A DNA stretch of 64,000 nucleotides from Yersinia massiliensis CCUG 53443 (lineage in GTDB: Bacteria > Pseudomonadota > Gammaproteobacteria > Enterobacterales > Enterobacteriaceae). Shown here piece by piece: positions 32,117 through 42,412 of the stretch. The notes beneath the pieces were generated by a model that worked only from the letters and a program-made list of their open reading frames with translations, was not told where the DNA came from and did not search any database. The translations under genes and the position numbers were made by a program. The stretch lies in assembly GCF_000312485.1 (NCBI RefSeq), contig NZ_HE997643.1, positions 1,626,381 through 1,690,380 of the forward strand. Direction: 5' to 3'. Position 1 is the first letter of the stretch. Every line of letters begins with the position of its first letter.

Positions 32117-32808
32117 TCAACAATTTATGGTGGTCGCTGCCACTCACTCTGATCGTGTTCTTTGCCGCTCGCTATCTGGCGCGTTGGCTTAAAATGCCGC
32201 TGTTAAATCCATTACTTATATCAATGGTTGTCATCATTCCATTGTTGTTAGTGACGCATATGCCCTACGCCAACTATTTTGCTGGCAGCAAGATCCTAAA
32301 TGACCTATTGCAACCGGCGGTCGTCGCTTTGGCTTTCCCGCTATATGAGCAATTACATCAAATTCGCGCACGATGGAAATCCATCATCACCATCTGCTTT
32401 ATCGGCAGCATCACCGCCATGGTCAGCGGTACAGCCATTGCCTTGTGGATGGGTGCCACACCTGAAATTGCCGCATCCGTATTACCTAAATCGGTCACCA
32501 CACCGATCGCGATGGCCGTGGCTGAATCCCTCCACGGCTTGCCCGCCATTAGTGCGGTATGCGTGATTTTTGTCGGTATTTTGGGTGCCGTGTTTGGTCA
32601 TACCCTGCTGAATGCACTCAAAATCAGTACCAAAGCTTCACGAGGCTTGGCAATGGGAACCGCTTCTCATGCACTCGGTACGGCTCGCTGTGCTGAATTG
32701 GATTACCAAGAAGGGGCTTTCAGCTCATTGGCACTGGTTATCTGCGGGATCATCACATCATTGATCGCCCCATTCTTATTCCCTGTGCTGTTGCATTTAT
32801 TCGGTTGA
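32113..32808 (+). CDS. yohK: YohK, LrgB/CidB-type membrane protein
   Basis: The 231-residue polytopic protein of the LrgB family has [20 protein letters not shown] near residue 123 and [19 protein letters not shown] near 190, the two most conserved LrgB stretches. It is the partner of YohJ in one operon (ATGA overlap). It is expected in the inner membrane with seven or so helices. Confidence 0.92.
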   Translation: MINNLWWSLPLTLIVFFAARYLARWLKMPLLNPLLISMVVIIPLLLVTHMPYANYFAGSKILNDLLQPAVVALAFPLYEQLHQIRARWKSIITICFIGSITAMVSGTAIALWMGATPEIAASVLPKSVTTPIAMAVAESLHGLPAISAVCVIFVGILGAVFGHTLLNALKISTKASRGLAMGTASHALGTARCAELDYQEGAFSSLALVICGIITSLIAPFLFPVLLHLFG

Positions 32809-32855
32809 TCGAATGCCATCGGCACCGAATAACCCCTCTGCCGCGGCTATAAATT

Positions 32856-32921
32856 TGAGATACATCTCTCATTAGTCATTTAACTTGCATAAATTTCATA
32901 TATAACGAGACTTAAATCACA
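32856..32921 (+). promoter_or_regulatory. Tandem CRP sites (with CytR-type half-site) of the cdd promoter
   Basis: TGAGATACATCTCTCA (32856-32871) and CGAGACTTAAATCACA (32906-32921) fit the CRP pattern TGTGA-N6-TCACA at 8/10 and 8/10. A TAAAAT -10 at 32943-32948 sets the start near 32955, placing the sites at about -41.5 and -91.5, as in the E. coli cdd promoter. TTGCAT at 32885-32890 between them resembles a CytR half-site. Confidence 0.7.
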
Positions 32922-32976
32922 CTAATAGTGCTCTAAGCTGCCTAAAATAGCGTCCCGTTACAATTGGAGAAAACCC

Positions 32977-33870
32977 ATGCAAGCACGTTTTCATGCCCCT
33001 TGGGCTGAGTTGCCCACGGCACTGCAATCCGCACTCGAACCTATTCTGAGTGCAAACGATTTCCCTGCCATGCTGACTGCCGAACAAGTGAAAACGGTCA
33101 AGGACATCAGTGGGTTAGATGACGATGCATTAGCATTTGCGTTATTACCCCTCGCGGCGGCTTGCGCATTAACGCCAATCTCACATTTTATGGTCGGTGC
33201 CATTGCTCGCGGAGAAAGCGGTAATCTCTATTTCGGTGCCAATATGGAATTCACCAGCGCGCCTTTGCAGCAAACTATTCACGCTGAGCAATGTGCGGTC
33301 ACCCATGCGTGGCTACGCGGTGAAGCCAGTCTGGTTTCCATCACAGTGAATTACACTCCTTGCGGTCATTGCCGCCAGTTTATGAATGAGCTAAACAGCG
33401 GCACTGACTTGCACATTCATTTGCCAGGCCGCCCCGTGTCGACGCTAGGCCAATATCTACCCGATGCCTTCGGCCCCAAAGATCTGGCGATCACTACCCT
33501 GTTAATGGATGCGGTGGACCACGGTTACTCGTTGGCAGAGACGGACCCACTGACGCAAGCGGCACTTGATGGCGCAAACCACAGCCACGCGCCATACAGC
33601 CTGGCACACAGCGGTGTAGCGGTGGAGTTGGCAGACGGTTCGATTTACGTTGGTCGCTATGCCGAGAATGCCGCGTTTAACCCCAGTTTACCGCCGCTGC
33701 AAGCAGCATTAATTCTGGCGAATCTTTCCGGCAAAGATTGTTGGACCATCCGCCGCGCGGTACTGGTTGAAGGCAATCAGGCGATTTTAAGTCAGTGGGA
33801 TGCCACGAATGCAACACTGGCGGCATTAAGCTGCACGGATGTTGATCGCGTCACTTTTTTAAGCAAATAA
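32977..33870 (+). CDS. cdd: Cytidine deaminase
   Basis: The 297-residue, homodimer-type deaminase converts cytidine and deoxycytidine to uridine and deoxyuridine. The zinc site is HAEQCAV (His102, catalytic Glu104 region) plus PCGHCRQF near residue 129. A second, inactive deaminase-like half occupies the C-terminus, as in E. coli (294). GGAG lies 7 nt before the ATG. The promoter carries two CRP sites, implying CRP/CytR control with other nucleoside-salvage genes. Confidence 0.97.
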   Translation: MQARFHAPWAELPTALQSALEPILSANDFPAMLTAEQVKTVKDISGLDDDALAFALLPLAAACALTPISHFMVGAIARGESGNLYFGANMEFTSAPLQQTIHAEQCAVTHAWLRGEASLVSITVNYTPCGHCRQFMNELNSGTDLHIHLPGRPVSTLGQYLPDAFGPKDLAITTLLMDAVDHGYSLAETDPLTQAALDGANHSHAPYSLAHSGVAVELADGSIYVGRYAENAAFNPSLPPLQAALILANLSGKDCWTIRRAVLVEGNQAILSQWDATNATLAALSCTDVDRVTFLSK

Positions 33871-33881
33871 AAGCCAATTTT

Positions 33882-33905
33882 CTGGGGTTATATCGTTAAC
33901 CCCAG
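33882..33905 (+). terminator. Terminator-like hairpin after cdd
   Basis: CTGGGGTTA (33882-33890) pairs with TAACCCCAG (33897-33905). There is no strong U-tract, so termination may be partial. The 182 nt from there to maeA show no other clear element. Confidence 0.6.
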
Positions 33906-34069
33906 ATTCATCAAACATGATATTCCCAGACCCATCAAACATTACATTCTCAGCTTAACTCTCTAAATCTGCTAGATAACTCGCATTTCTATCGGTGACA
34001 GACATATTTAACTAACAAAAGCTGTACATATTTCTCTTATCTTTTAGGATCGGGGCAACTACCTGATAA

Positions 34070-35785
<1,716 letters not shown>

Positions 35786-35798
35786 GTTTATCTGCAAA

Positions 35799-36145
35799 GT
35801 GATACCCGCAGACTGCTAGCAAACACCAATAACTCGATCGGGAATGGTGAGAATAAGCAGAAGAGTAAAGCGTCCGCGCCAAGGAATGGCGCGGCTCGAG
35901 CCATCAGGGATGATTTCACGGCGTCTTTACGATCTGCTTGCTCGCACCGTAACAGGCACATTGTCAGCAATCTCAAGGTGATACCCACAGATTGCTGACC
36001 AACACCAATGACTCGATCACGAACGGTGAGAACAAGCGGAAGAGTAAAGCGTCCGCGCCAAGGATGGCGCGGCTCGAGCCATCAGGGATGATTTCACGGC
36101 GTCTTTACGATCTGCTTGTTCTCACCGCAATAGGCACATTGTGAA
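35799..36145. repeat. Two tandem copies of a ~175-bp foldback repeat
   Basis: Copy 1 (35799-35977) and copy 2 (from 35978) both start GTGATACCC and share AGAGTAAAGCGTCCGCGCC and GCGCGGCTCGAGCCATC. Each folds on itself: GGTGAGAACAAGC in copy 2 is mirrored by GCTTGTTCTCACC about 110 nt later, and GTAAAG by CTTTAC inside it. No reading frame of note is present. It looks like a dispersed, transposase-less repeat in the 641-nt gap between maeA and sanA. Confidence 0.75.
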
Positions 36146-36346
36146 TCCTGATGAGCTTACACAAGTAAGTGATTCGGGTGAGGGCGAGCAGCTAACACCC
36201 CTGTAACGACAATGCCGAGGGTAATACCCGAGTCATTGCTGTTACAGGTAGGCAGCAAACAAACGAATCCCGATGAGCTTACACAAGTAAGTGATTCGGG
36301 TGAGGGCGAGCAGCTAACACCCCTGTAACGGCAAGGCCGAAGGGTA
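36143..36346 (+). repeat. Two ERIC-like elements before sanA
   Basis: Units at 36143-36223 and 36265-36346 share GATGAGCTTACACAAGTAAG, then TGATTCGGGTGAGGGCGAGC and AACACCCCTGTAACG. GAGCTTAC-ACAAGTAAGTGA is the ERIC core as I recall it. They are in the orientation opposite to the pair near mrp. About 40 nt separate them. Confidence 0.75.
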
Positions 36347-36402
36347 GAGAATGGCTTGCACCACATCGACAGGTAAAGTAGCCTAATCATTATCACCAGT
36401 GA

Positions 36403-37170
<768 letters not shown>

Positions 37171-37421
37171 CCCAGAACTCACACCATAAGTTTTGGGTTA
37201 TGCCACACTTCCAATCTAGCCTTCACCCCATACCTTGCCCTCGCCCTTGCCATTGACCTCAAGCGCAATCAGAAACTATTACCGACAAAGATTGCAGGCC
37301 GAATGAGCCGCATGGACGCGGCGAAAGGGGCTGTCGAGCTGGGAGCGAGTCAGCACCGATTCGAACAGCCTGCAAACTGCAGGAGGGCACTGCGACAGCA
37401 GTAATATTTCGCGCACAGCGC

Positions 37422-37527
37422 GGGATTCCACAAGGGGGCCGCTGCCCCCTTTGGCGGTTGTGCCACCAAAAACCAAACAAACCACAAACCTCTAACAACC
37501 GAACAAACCACCTAGCCCAAAACCACC
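37422..37527. repeat. 106-bp direct repeat, copy 1
   Basis: It begins GGGATTCCACAAGGGGGC, contains a GGGGGC-CGCT-GCCCCC hairpin and TTTGGCGG/CCACCAAA arms, and ends in a G-poor tract (CCAAACAAACCACAAACC). It is preceded at 37259-37421 by a GC-richer stretch without a convincing gene. Confidence 0.7.
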
Positions 37528-37563
37528 TAATCTCTCAACCACCGCTAACACTCCCACCACCGT

Positions 37564-37669
37564 GGGACTCCACAAGGGGGCCGCCGCCCCCTTTGGCGGT
37601 TGTGCCACCAAAAGCCAAACAAACCACAAACCTCTAACAACCGAACAAACCACCTAGCCCAAAACCACC
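37564..37669. repeat. 106-bp direct repeat, copy 2
   Basis: Nearly identical to copy 1 at an offset of 142 nt; it ends 14 nt before the hypC stop. Together the copies fill most of the 513-nt gap 37171-37683 between the convergent genes sanA and hypC. Confidence 0.7.
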
Positions 37670-37683
37670 CAGTTCAAAACCCC

Positions 37684-37956
37684 CTAGCCCCCCAAAAACC
37701 CCCTCACATCCGCCTCAACCTCCCCCATCTCCTGCAACAACTGCAACGTCTCCAACGCCTCATCCTCATCCAACCGGCTCATGGCAAACCCCACGTGCAC
37801 CAACACCCAATGCCCTATCAAGGCCGTACCCGCCTCCTCATTCTCGGCCACCAACATGATATTAACGCTACGCCGCACACCACAGACATCCACCCAAGCC
37901 GTTCCCGCCTGCGCGCCATCCAATGCCACAATTTGCCCAGGGATGCCTATACACAT
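37684..37956 (-). CDS. hypC: Hydrogenase maturation chaperone HypC
   Basis: The 90-residue HypC/HybG-family protein begins MCIGIPGQIVALDG and has the essential Cys2 and GHWVLVHVGFAMSRLDEDEA. It carries Fe(CN)2CO with HypD and delivers it to the large-subunit precursor, here most likely HyfG. The C-terminus (EADVRGFLGG) is closer to HypC than HybG. It follows hypA by 52 nt; hypB, which lies between them in E. coli, is absent, and hypD, hypE and hypF are not in the window. Its plus-strand sequence is very C-rich. Confidence 0.93.
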   Translation of the reverse strand: MCIGIPGQIVALDGAQAGTAWVDVCGVRRSVNIMLVAENEEAGTALIGHWVLVHVGFAMSRLDEDEALETLQLLQEMGEVEADVRGFLGG

Positions 37957-38008
37957 AATCTGCCCTCTAAGCCGCCCAATCGCATTACGCTCACCACAAA
38001 AAACAGCG

Positions 38009-38356
38009 TCATTCCACCTCCAACCGCTTAATCATCACACCATCGTCTGCCGCGCCTATACGCAAATGACTCCCCGCACACAACGGACAACGGGTCACTT
38101 TACTGCTCAACAAATTCACGTTCTGCTGACAGTCATGACACCACACTTGCGACTGCTGCTGGCTAAGATGCAAGACACAGCCTTCCGCCAACGTACCGCG
38201 ACACACCAACTCAAAACAGAACGCCAACGCCTGCGGTTCGACACAGGAAAATGCACCGGTTTCCAACCACACCCCCGTAATCCGCTGCGCGCCATGTTGC
38301 CTAGCCTGTTGCTCCATCATCGCTATCGCGTTTTGGCACAAAGTGATCTCATGCAT
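38009..38356 (-). CDS. hypA: Hydrogenase nickel-insertion protein HypA
   Basis: The 115-residue protein begins MHEITLCQNAIAMMEQQ with the Ni-binding His2. A zinc site is built from two CxxC pairs, CHDCQQN near residue 73 and CPLC near 91. It delivers nickel to [NiFe]-hydrogenase with HypB. It reads divergently from the hyf operon and has its own sigma-54 promoter, so maturation genes rise with the hydrogenase. It resembles E. coli HypA, which serves hydrogenase 3/4, more than HybF. Confidence 0.95.
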   Translation of the reverse strand: MHEITLCQNAIAMMEQQARQHGAQRITGVWLETGAFSCVEPQALAFCFELVCRGTLAEGCVLHLSQQQSQVWCHDCQQNVNLLSSKVTRCPLCAGSHLRIGAADDGVMIKRLEVE

Positions 38357-38396
38357 AACTGTTTTGCTCCGGTGATCATTGCTCTGTCAAAGCAAT

Positions 38397-38411
38397 GCAA
38401 AGAAGATGCCA
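38397..38411 (-). promoter_or_regulatory. Sigma-54 promoter of hypA-hypC
   Basis: The minus strand reads TGGCATCTTCTTTGC, with GG and GC separated by exactly 10 nt, as in TGGCAC-N5-TTGC. It lies about 40 nt before the hypA ATG. Confidence 0.8.
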
Positions 38412-38515
38412 GCAATACCCCGTTTTTTAGTACTGTGTTATATAACCTAACTCGATGATAAATAGAGAAGTTAATTAGAGATTATCTGCATCAAACTCAC
38501 TGAATGAATAATCAC

Positions 38516-38567
38516 TGTCGAAGTGTCACCCACCAGCTTAGTTTTCGTCACTAATGTCGACACGTCA
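38516..38567 (+). promoter_or_regulatory. Candidate FhlA/HyfR upstream activator sites
   Basis: TGTCGAAGTGTCA (38516-38528) and TGTCGACACGTCA (38555-38567) resemble the E. coli FhlA target TGTCG-N4-TGACA, and further GTCACC words follow to about 38735. They lie between the two divergent sigma-54 promoters, so one array could serve both operons. Confidence 0.55.
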
Positions 38568-38681
38568 CCGCCGCAATCATCCTGTATTTCCTGCCTTTTA
38601 CGTCACCGCAATTTATCTGTCACCTCGCTAACGCACAGCAGACGGGCTTTCACGTGGCTTTTTCTTTTATCTTCATCGGGC

Positions 38682-38697
38682 TGGCACAAAATATGCT
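38682..38697 (+). promoter_or_regulatory. Sigma-54 promoter of the hyf operon
   Basis: TGGCACAAAATATGCT has the -24 TGGCAC and -12 GC with exact 10-nt spacing. It predicts a start near 38708, about 55 nt before hyfA. Confidence 0.85.
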
Positions 38698-38763
38698 TCA
38701 GGGCTGAGAAATGATTTCTATCTGCCTGACTGTCACCAGATTTTTGTCCCGGAGGGTATGGCT

Positions 38764-39405
38764 ATGAACCGCTTTGTGATTGCGGAGCCGAGGCTTTGTA
38801 TTGGATGCAATACCTGCATGGCTGCTTGCAGCCAAGTACATAAAGCCGAAGGTTTACAAGAGCATCCCAGATTGACCGTAATGCGTAACGCCACGGTTAC
38901 GGCACCGATTCTCTGTCGTCACTGTGAAGATGCGTGGTGTGCGCGTGTGTGCCCTGTTAATGCCATCACCCTGACTAATAACGCAGTTGAATTGGATGAA
39001 ACCACCTGCATCGGCTGCAAACTATGTGGTATCGCCTGCCCATTTGGCGCGATCACACCGTCAGGCAGTAAGCCCTTAGCCGTACCGGAAACCTTCCCGG
39101 AATACATCCCCATGACCGAACTGTCCGATGTCCCTTTCAGCCCAGCGAATATGAATCCTTTCTTGGCTTGGACGGCGGGTGTGCGCGCTGTGGCCGTGAA
39201 ATGCGACCTGTGCAGCTTCCAACCCCAAGGGCCGGAATGCGTGCGGGTCTGTCCAACCAACGCCTTAATGCTGGTTGATGAGCAGAGCATTGAACAAGCG
39301 AGTCAGGCTAAGCGCATGGCCGCGGCCAGTTGGTTTGCTAATGACCTGCCCTTTATAACCGTGGACACCTCGCCCGCCATCTCTCACGAGGAGCAAAAAA
39401 GATGA
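38764..39405 (+). CDS. hyfA: Hydrogenase-4 electron-transfer subunit HyfA (polyferredoxin)
   Basis: The 213-residue protein has four [4Fe-4S] cysteine clusters: CIGCNTCMAAC near residue 12, CRHCEDAWCARVCP near 51, CIGCKLCGIACP near 81, and CDLC...CVRVCP near 140-160. It passes electrons from the formate dehydrogenase ferredoxin toward HyfH/HyfI. GGAGGG is 7 nt before the ATG at 38764 but only 1 nt from the in-frame ATG at 38758, which fixes the start and agrees with E. coli HyfA (MNRFVVAEP). It is the first gene of a tightly packed operon. Confidence 0.94.
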   Translation: MNRFVIAEPRLCIGCNTCMAACSQVHKAEGLQEHPRLTVMRNATVTAPILCRHCEDAWCARVCPVNAITLTNNAVELDETTCIGCKLCGIACPFGAITPSGSKPLAVPETFPEYIPMTELSDVPFSPANMNPFLAWTAGVRAVAVKCDLCSFQPQGPECVRVCPTNALMLVDEQSIEQASQAKRMAAASWFANDLPFITVDTSPAISHEEQKR

Positions 39406-41429
39406 TGAATTCACTTGAGCTATTGTCGCTCTCTTTATTGCTCTATCTCGCGGGTGCATTACTTTCCCTGCTCTTGGCGCGGCGCGAAACACTGGCGATT
39501 TATGCCTCTGGGCTGGCCTCATTGCTCGGCGGTATCGCGGGTTTATTGGCTGCTGCCCCCACATTACTGGGCGGCGGCATCATTACCTTCGTGACAGCCG
39601 GGCCATTCCCCTTCGCCGCCTTCAGTTTGCGCCTTGATCCACTGGCGGCCTTTATGCTGCTGGTGATTTCATTGTTGGTCGTGATAACCGCACTCTATTC
39701 ACTGGCCTATGTACAGGAATACAAAGGGCGCGGGGCGTGGGGAATGGGGGTGTTTATGAACCTGTTCATCGCCTCGATGGTGGCCTTGGTGGTCGTCGAT
39801 AACGCCTTCTATTTCATCGTGTTCTTCGAAATGATGTCACTGGCCTCTTACTTCTTGGTGATTTCAGATCAAGATGACGATGCCATCGACGCGGGCCTGC
39901 TCTATTTTCTCATTGCCCACGCCGGTTCCGTACTCATCATGATTGCCTTCTTCTTGCTCTATCGCCTCAGCGGTAGTCTAGAATTCGCCGCCTTCCGGCA
40001 AGCCAATCCACAACCCATCATGGCCTCGATTATCTTCTTGCTGGCCTTCTTTGGTTTTGGTGCAAAAGCGGGGATGCTCCCCCTGCACGGCTGGCTGCCA
40101 CGGGCGCATCCAGCGGCACCATCCCATGCCTCAGCCTTGATGTCCGGTGTCATGGTCAAAATCGGCATCTTCGGCATCATCAAGGTGGGCATTGATTTAC
40201 TCGGCGCCAGCCAACTGTGGTGGGGCCTGGTCGTGCTGGCGTTCGGCGCAGTGTCTTCCGTATTAGGGGTGCTGTATGCACTAGCAGAGCACGATATCAA
40301 ACGGCTCTTGGCTTATCACACGGTTGAAAACATCGGCATCATCTTAATGGGGGTCGGTGTTGGCATGATAGGCATCGCCAGCCAGCAACCGGTATTGGCG
40401 GCCCTTGGCCTGCTCGGCGCGCTCTACCATCTGCTTAACCACGCCGTCTTCAAAGGGCTACTGTTCCTCGGTGCCGGTGCCGTCATTTATCGCATCCACA
40501 CCAAAGACATGGAGAAAATGGGCGGGCTGGCCAGAATGATGCCTTATACCGCGCTGGCCTTTTTGGTGGGCTGTATGGCGATCTCGGCCCTGCCGCCGTT
40601 TAACGGTTTTGTCAGTGAATGGTTCACCTACCAATCCCTGTTTACCATGACCAAAGACGGCGGCTTTATTATTCGCCTCGCAGGGCCGATTGCCATTGTG
40701 ATGCTCGCCATCACCGGTGCGTTGGCCGCGATGTGCTTTGTGAAAGTGTATGGCATTAGCTTCTGTGGCTTGCCGCGCACAGAAAAAGCGGCACAAGCGC
40801 GAGAAGTGCCGTGGCCGATGACCGCTTCCATGTTGCTGCTGGCGTTACTTTGCCTCGCACTGGGCGTGGGAGCTTCCCATGTCGCGCCCGTCATCGCCCG
40901 CATCGCCTCTAGTCTGATTACCACCTCACCCGCGCCGACGTTGCAGGTGGCGCAAGGAGCCGTACTGTTCCCGCAACACAGCACGCAGGCGATGCTGTCC
41001 ACTCTCTATATCTTCTTCGGCTTACTTCTCTTGCCGCTGGTGATTTTACTGGTCACCCACCTCTACAAAGGCAGCCGCTTGACCTTTCGTCATGGCGGAG
41101 ATCCTTGGGCCTGTGGCTATGCCTACGAACAAGACATGACGGTTTCGGCTGGGGGCTTTACCCAACCGCTGCGGGTGATGTTTGCCCCACTCTACCGTAT
41201 GCGTAAAAAACTGGACCCCGCGCCGATGATGAAAACGGCTTTGGAACATTCCGTTAATGGTGCCACCAGAGTGGAGCCGGTATGGGACGACCACGTTGTG
41301 GCCCCGCTTATCCGCGCTATCCAATGGCTCAGCCAGCGTATTCAGTGGCTGCAACAGGGTGATTTCCGCCTCTACTGTCTGTATGTGGTCGCCGCACTGG
41401 TGGTCCTGCTGATTGTCGCGGCTATTTAA
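39402..41429 (+). CDS. hyfB: Hydrogenase-4 membrane subunit HyfB
   Basis: The 675-residue antiporter-like subunit (NuoL/HycC type) has about 14-16 helices. GAKAGMLPLHGWLPRAHPAAPSH is near residue 210, with the conserved Lys and His of the proton channel, and AEHDIKRLLAYHTVENIGII is near 293. It anchors and probably couples the peripheral arm to proton movement. It overlaps hyfA by 4 nt (ATGA). The length is close to E. coli HyfB (672). Confidence 0.95.
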   Translation: MMNSLELLSLSLLLYLAGALLSLLLARRETLAIYASGLASLLGGIAGLLAAAPTLLGGGIITFVTAGPFPFAAFSLRLDPLAAFMLLVISLLVVITALYSLAYVQEYKGRGAWGMGVFMNLFIASMVALVVVDNAFYFIVFFEMMSLASYFLVISDQDDDAIDAGLLYFLIAHAGSVLIMIAFFLLYRLSGSLEFAAFRQANPQPIMASIIFLLAFFGFGAKAGMLPLHGWLPRAHPAAPSHASALMSGVMVKIGIFGIIKVGIDLLGASQLWWGLVVLAFGAVSSVLGVLYALAEHDIKRLLAYHTVENIGIILMGVGVGMIGIASQQPVLAALGLLGALYHLLNHAVFKGLLFLGAGAVIYRIHTKDMEKMGGLARMMPYTALAFLVGCMAISALPPFNGFVSEWFTYQSLFTMTKDGGFIIRLAGPIAIVMLAITGALAAMCFVKVYGISFCGLPRTEKAAQAREVPWPMTASMLLLALLCLALGVGASHVAPVIARIASSLITTSPAPTLQVAQGAVLFPQHSTQAMLSTLYIFFGLLLLPLVILLVTHLYKGSRLTFRHGGDPWACGYAYEQDMTVSAGGFTQPLRVMFAPLYRMRKKLDPAPMMKTALEHSVNGATRVEPVWDDHVVAPLIRAIQWLSQRIQWLQQGDFRLYCLYVVAALVVLLIVAAI

Positions 41430-41440
41430 GGAGACGAGCA

Positions 41441-42394
41441 ATGCCAACTACTGATATGCCTGCAGTCTCTATGATTGCCTTCGCCTTCGGGCAGGCGCTT
41501 TTCATGCTGGCGCTGGCACCGCTAATGTCCGGTATTTCCCGCATGGTAAAAGCCCGAATGCACTCTCGCCGTGGGCCGGGTGTGCTGCAAGAGTACCGCG
41601 ACTTAGCCAAGCTGCTGAAGCGGCAAGATGTGGCACCGGCGAATGCTGGCGTCATCTTCCGCCTGATGCCCTATGTGCTGTTGGGTAGCATGCTGCTGAT
41701 CGCGATGGCGCTGCCGATTTTCACCTTGGCGTCACCCTTTGGTGTGGCAGGGGATCTGATCGCTCTGCTTTATCTGTTTGCGCTGTTCCGCTTCTTCTTC
41801 TCGTTAGCCGGTTTGGATAGCGGCAGCATCTTCGCGGGTATCGGCGCGAGTCGTGAGTTAACGCTGGGTGTGCTCGTCGAACCCACGCTGATCCTCTCGC
41901 TGCTGGTCGTGGGGCTGATCGCCGGTTCCACCAATATCGGCACCATTAGCACTGCGCTATCTGAAGGCCACTGGCAATCACCAACCGCCACTGCATTGGC
42001 GCTGCTGGCCTGCGGCTTCGCGGTATTTATCGAAATGGGCAAAATCCCGTTCGATGTCGCCGAGGCTGAACAAGAGTTACAAGAAGGGCCATTAACCGAA
42101 TATTCCGGTGCTTCGCTGGGGCTGGTCAAATGGGGCATCAGCCTGAAACAAGTGGTTGTCGCGCAACTGTTCCTCGGCGTGTTTATCCCGTTTGGCAAAC
42201 TGGCGGTGCTGAGCGGAACCGGCATGCTATGGGCGCTGGTCGCCTGCGTGGTCAAGTTAGTGGTGGTGTTTACCCTCGCCTCTGTGGTGGAAAACAGTAT
42301 TGCCCGAGGGCGTTTCTTGTTGACCTCTCATGTTACTTGGTTGGGGTTTGGCGTCGCTGCCCTATCCCTCGTTTTCTATCTCACGGGTCTTTAA
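41441..42394 (+). CDS. hyfC: Hydrogenase-4 membrane subunit HyfC
   Basis: The 317-residue NuoH/HycD-type subunit has about eight helices. RMVKARMHSRRGPGVLQEYR near residue 30 and FVIEMGKIPFDVAEAEQELQE-like sequence near 190-210 are the conserved NuoH loops that contact the hydrogenase module. AGGAG lies 6 nt before the ATG. It links the soluble [NiFe] module to the antiporter-like subunits. Confidence 0.95.
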   Translation: MPTTDMPAVSMIAFAFGQALFMLALAPLMSGISRMVKARMHSRRGPGVLQEYRDLAKLLKRQDVAPANAGVIFRLMPYVLLGSMLLIAMALPIFTLASPFGVAGDLIALLYLFALFRFFFSLAGLDSGSIFAGIGASRELTLGVLVEPTLILSLLVVGLIAGSTNIGTISTALSEGHWQSPTATALALLACGFAVFIEMGKIPFDVAEAEQELQEGPLTEYSGASLGLVKWGISLKQVVVAQLFLGVFIPFGKLAVLSGTGMLWALVACVVKLVVVFTLASVVENSIARGRFLLTSHVTWLGFGVAALSLVFYLTGL

Positions 42395-42412
42395 GGCGCT
42401 AATCACCCCATC

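Noticed and set aside
31709-32808. Phage holin genes
   Set aside because: The CidA/LrgA-LrgB pair in yohJK-cdd order is conserved chromosomal synteny, with no phage genes nearby.
35799-36346. Small protein genes in the repeat field
   Set aside because: Open frames here follow the repeat units, lack ribosome sites and show no conserved-looking protein.
37259-37498. A 79-residue minus-strand frame downstream of sanA
   Set aside because: Cys/Arg-rich composition, no ribosome site, and it lies in the repeat sequence.
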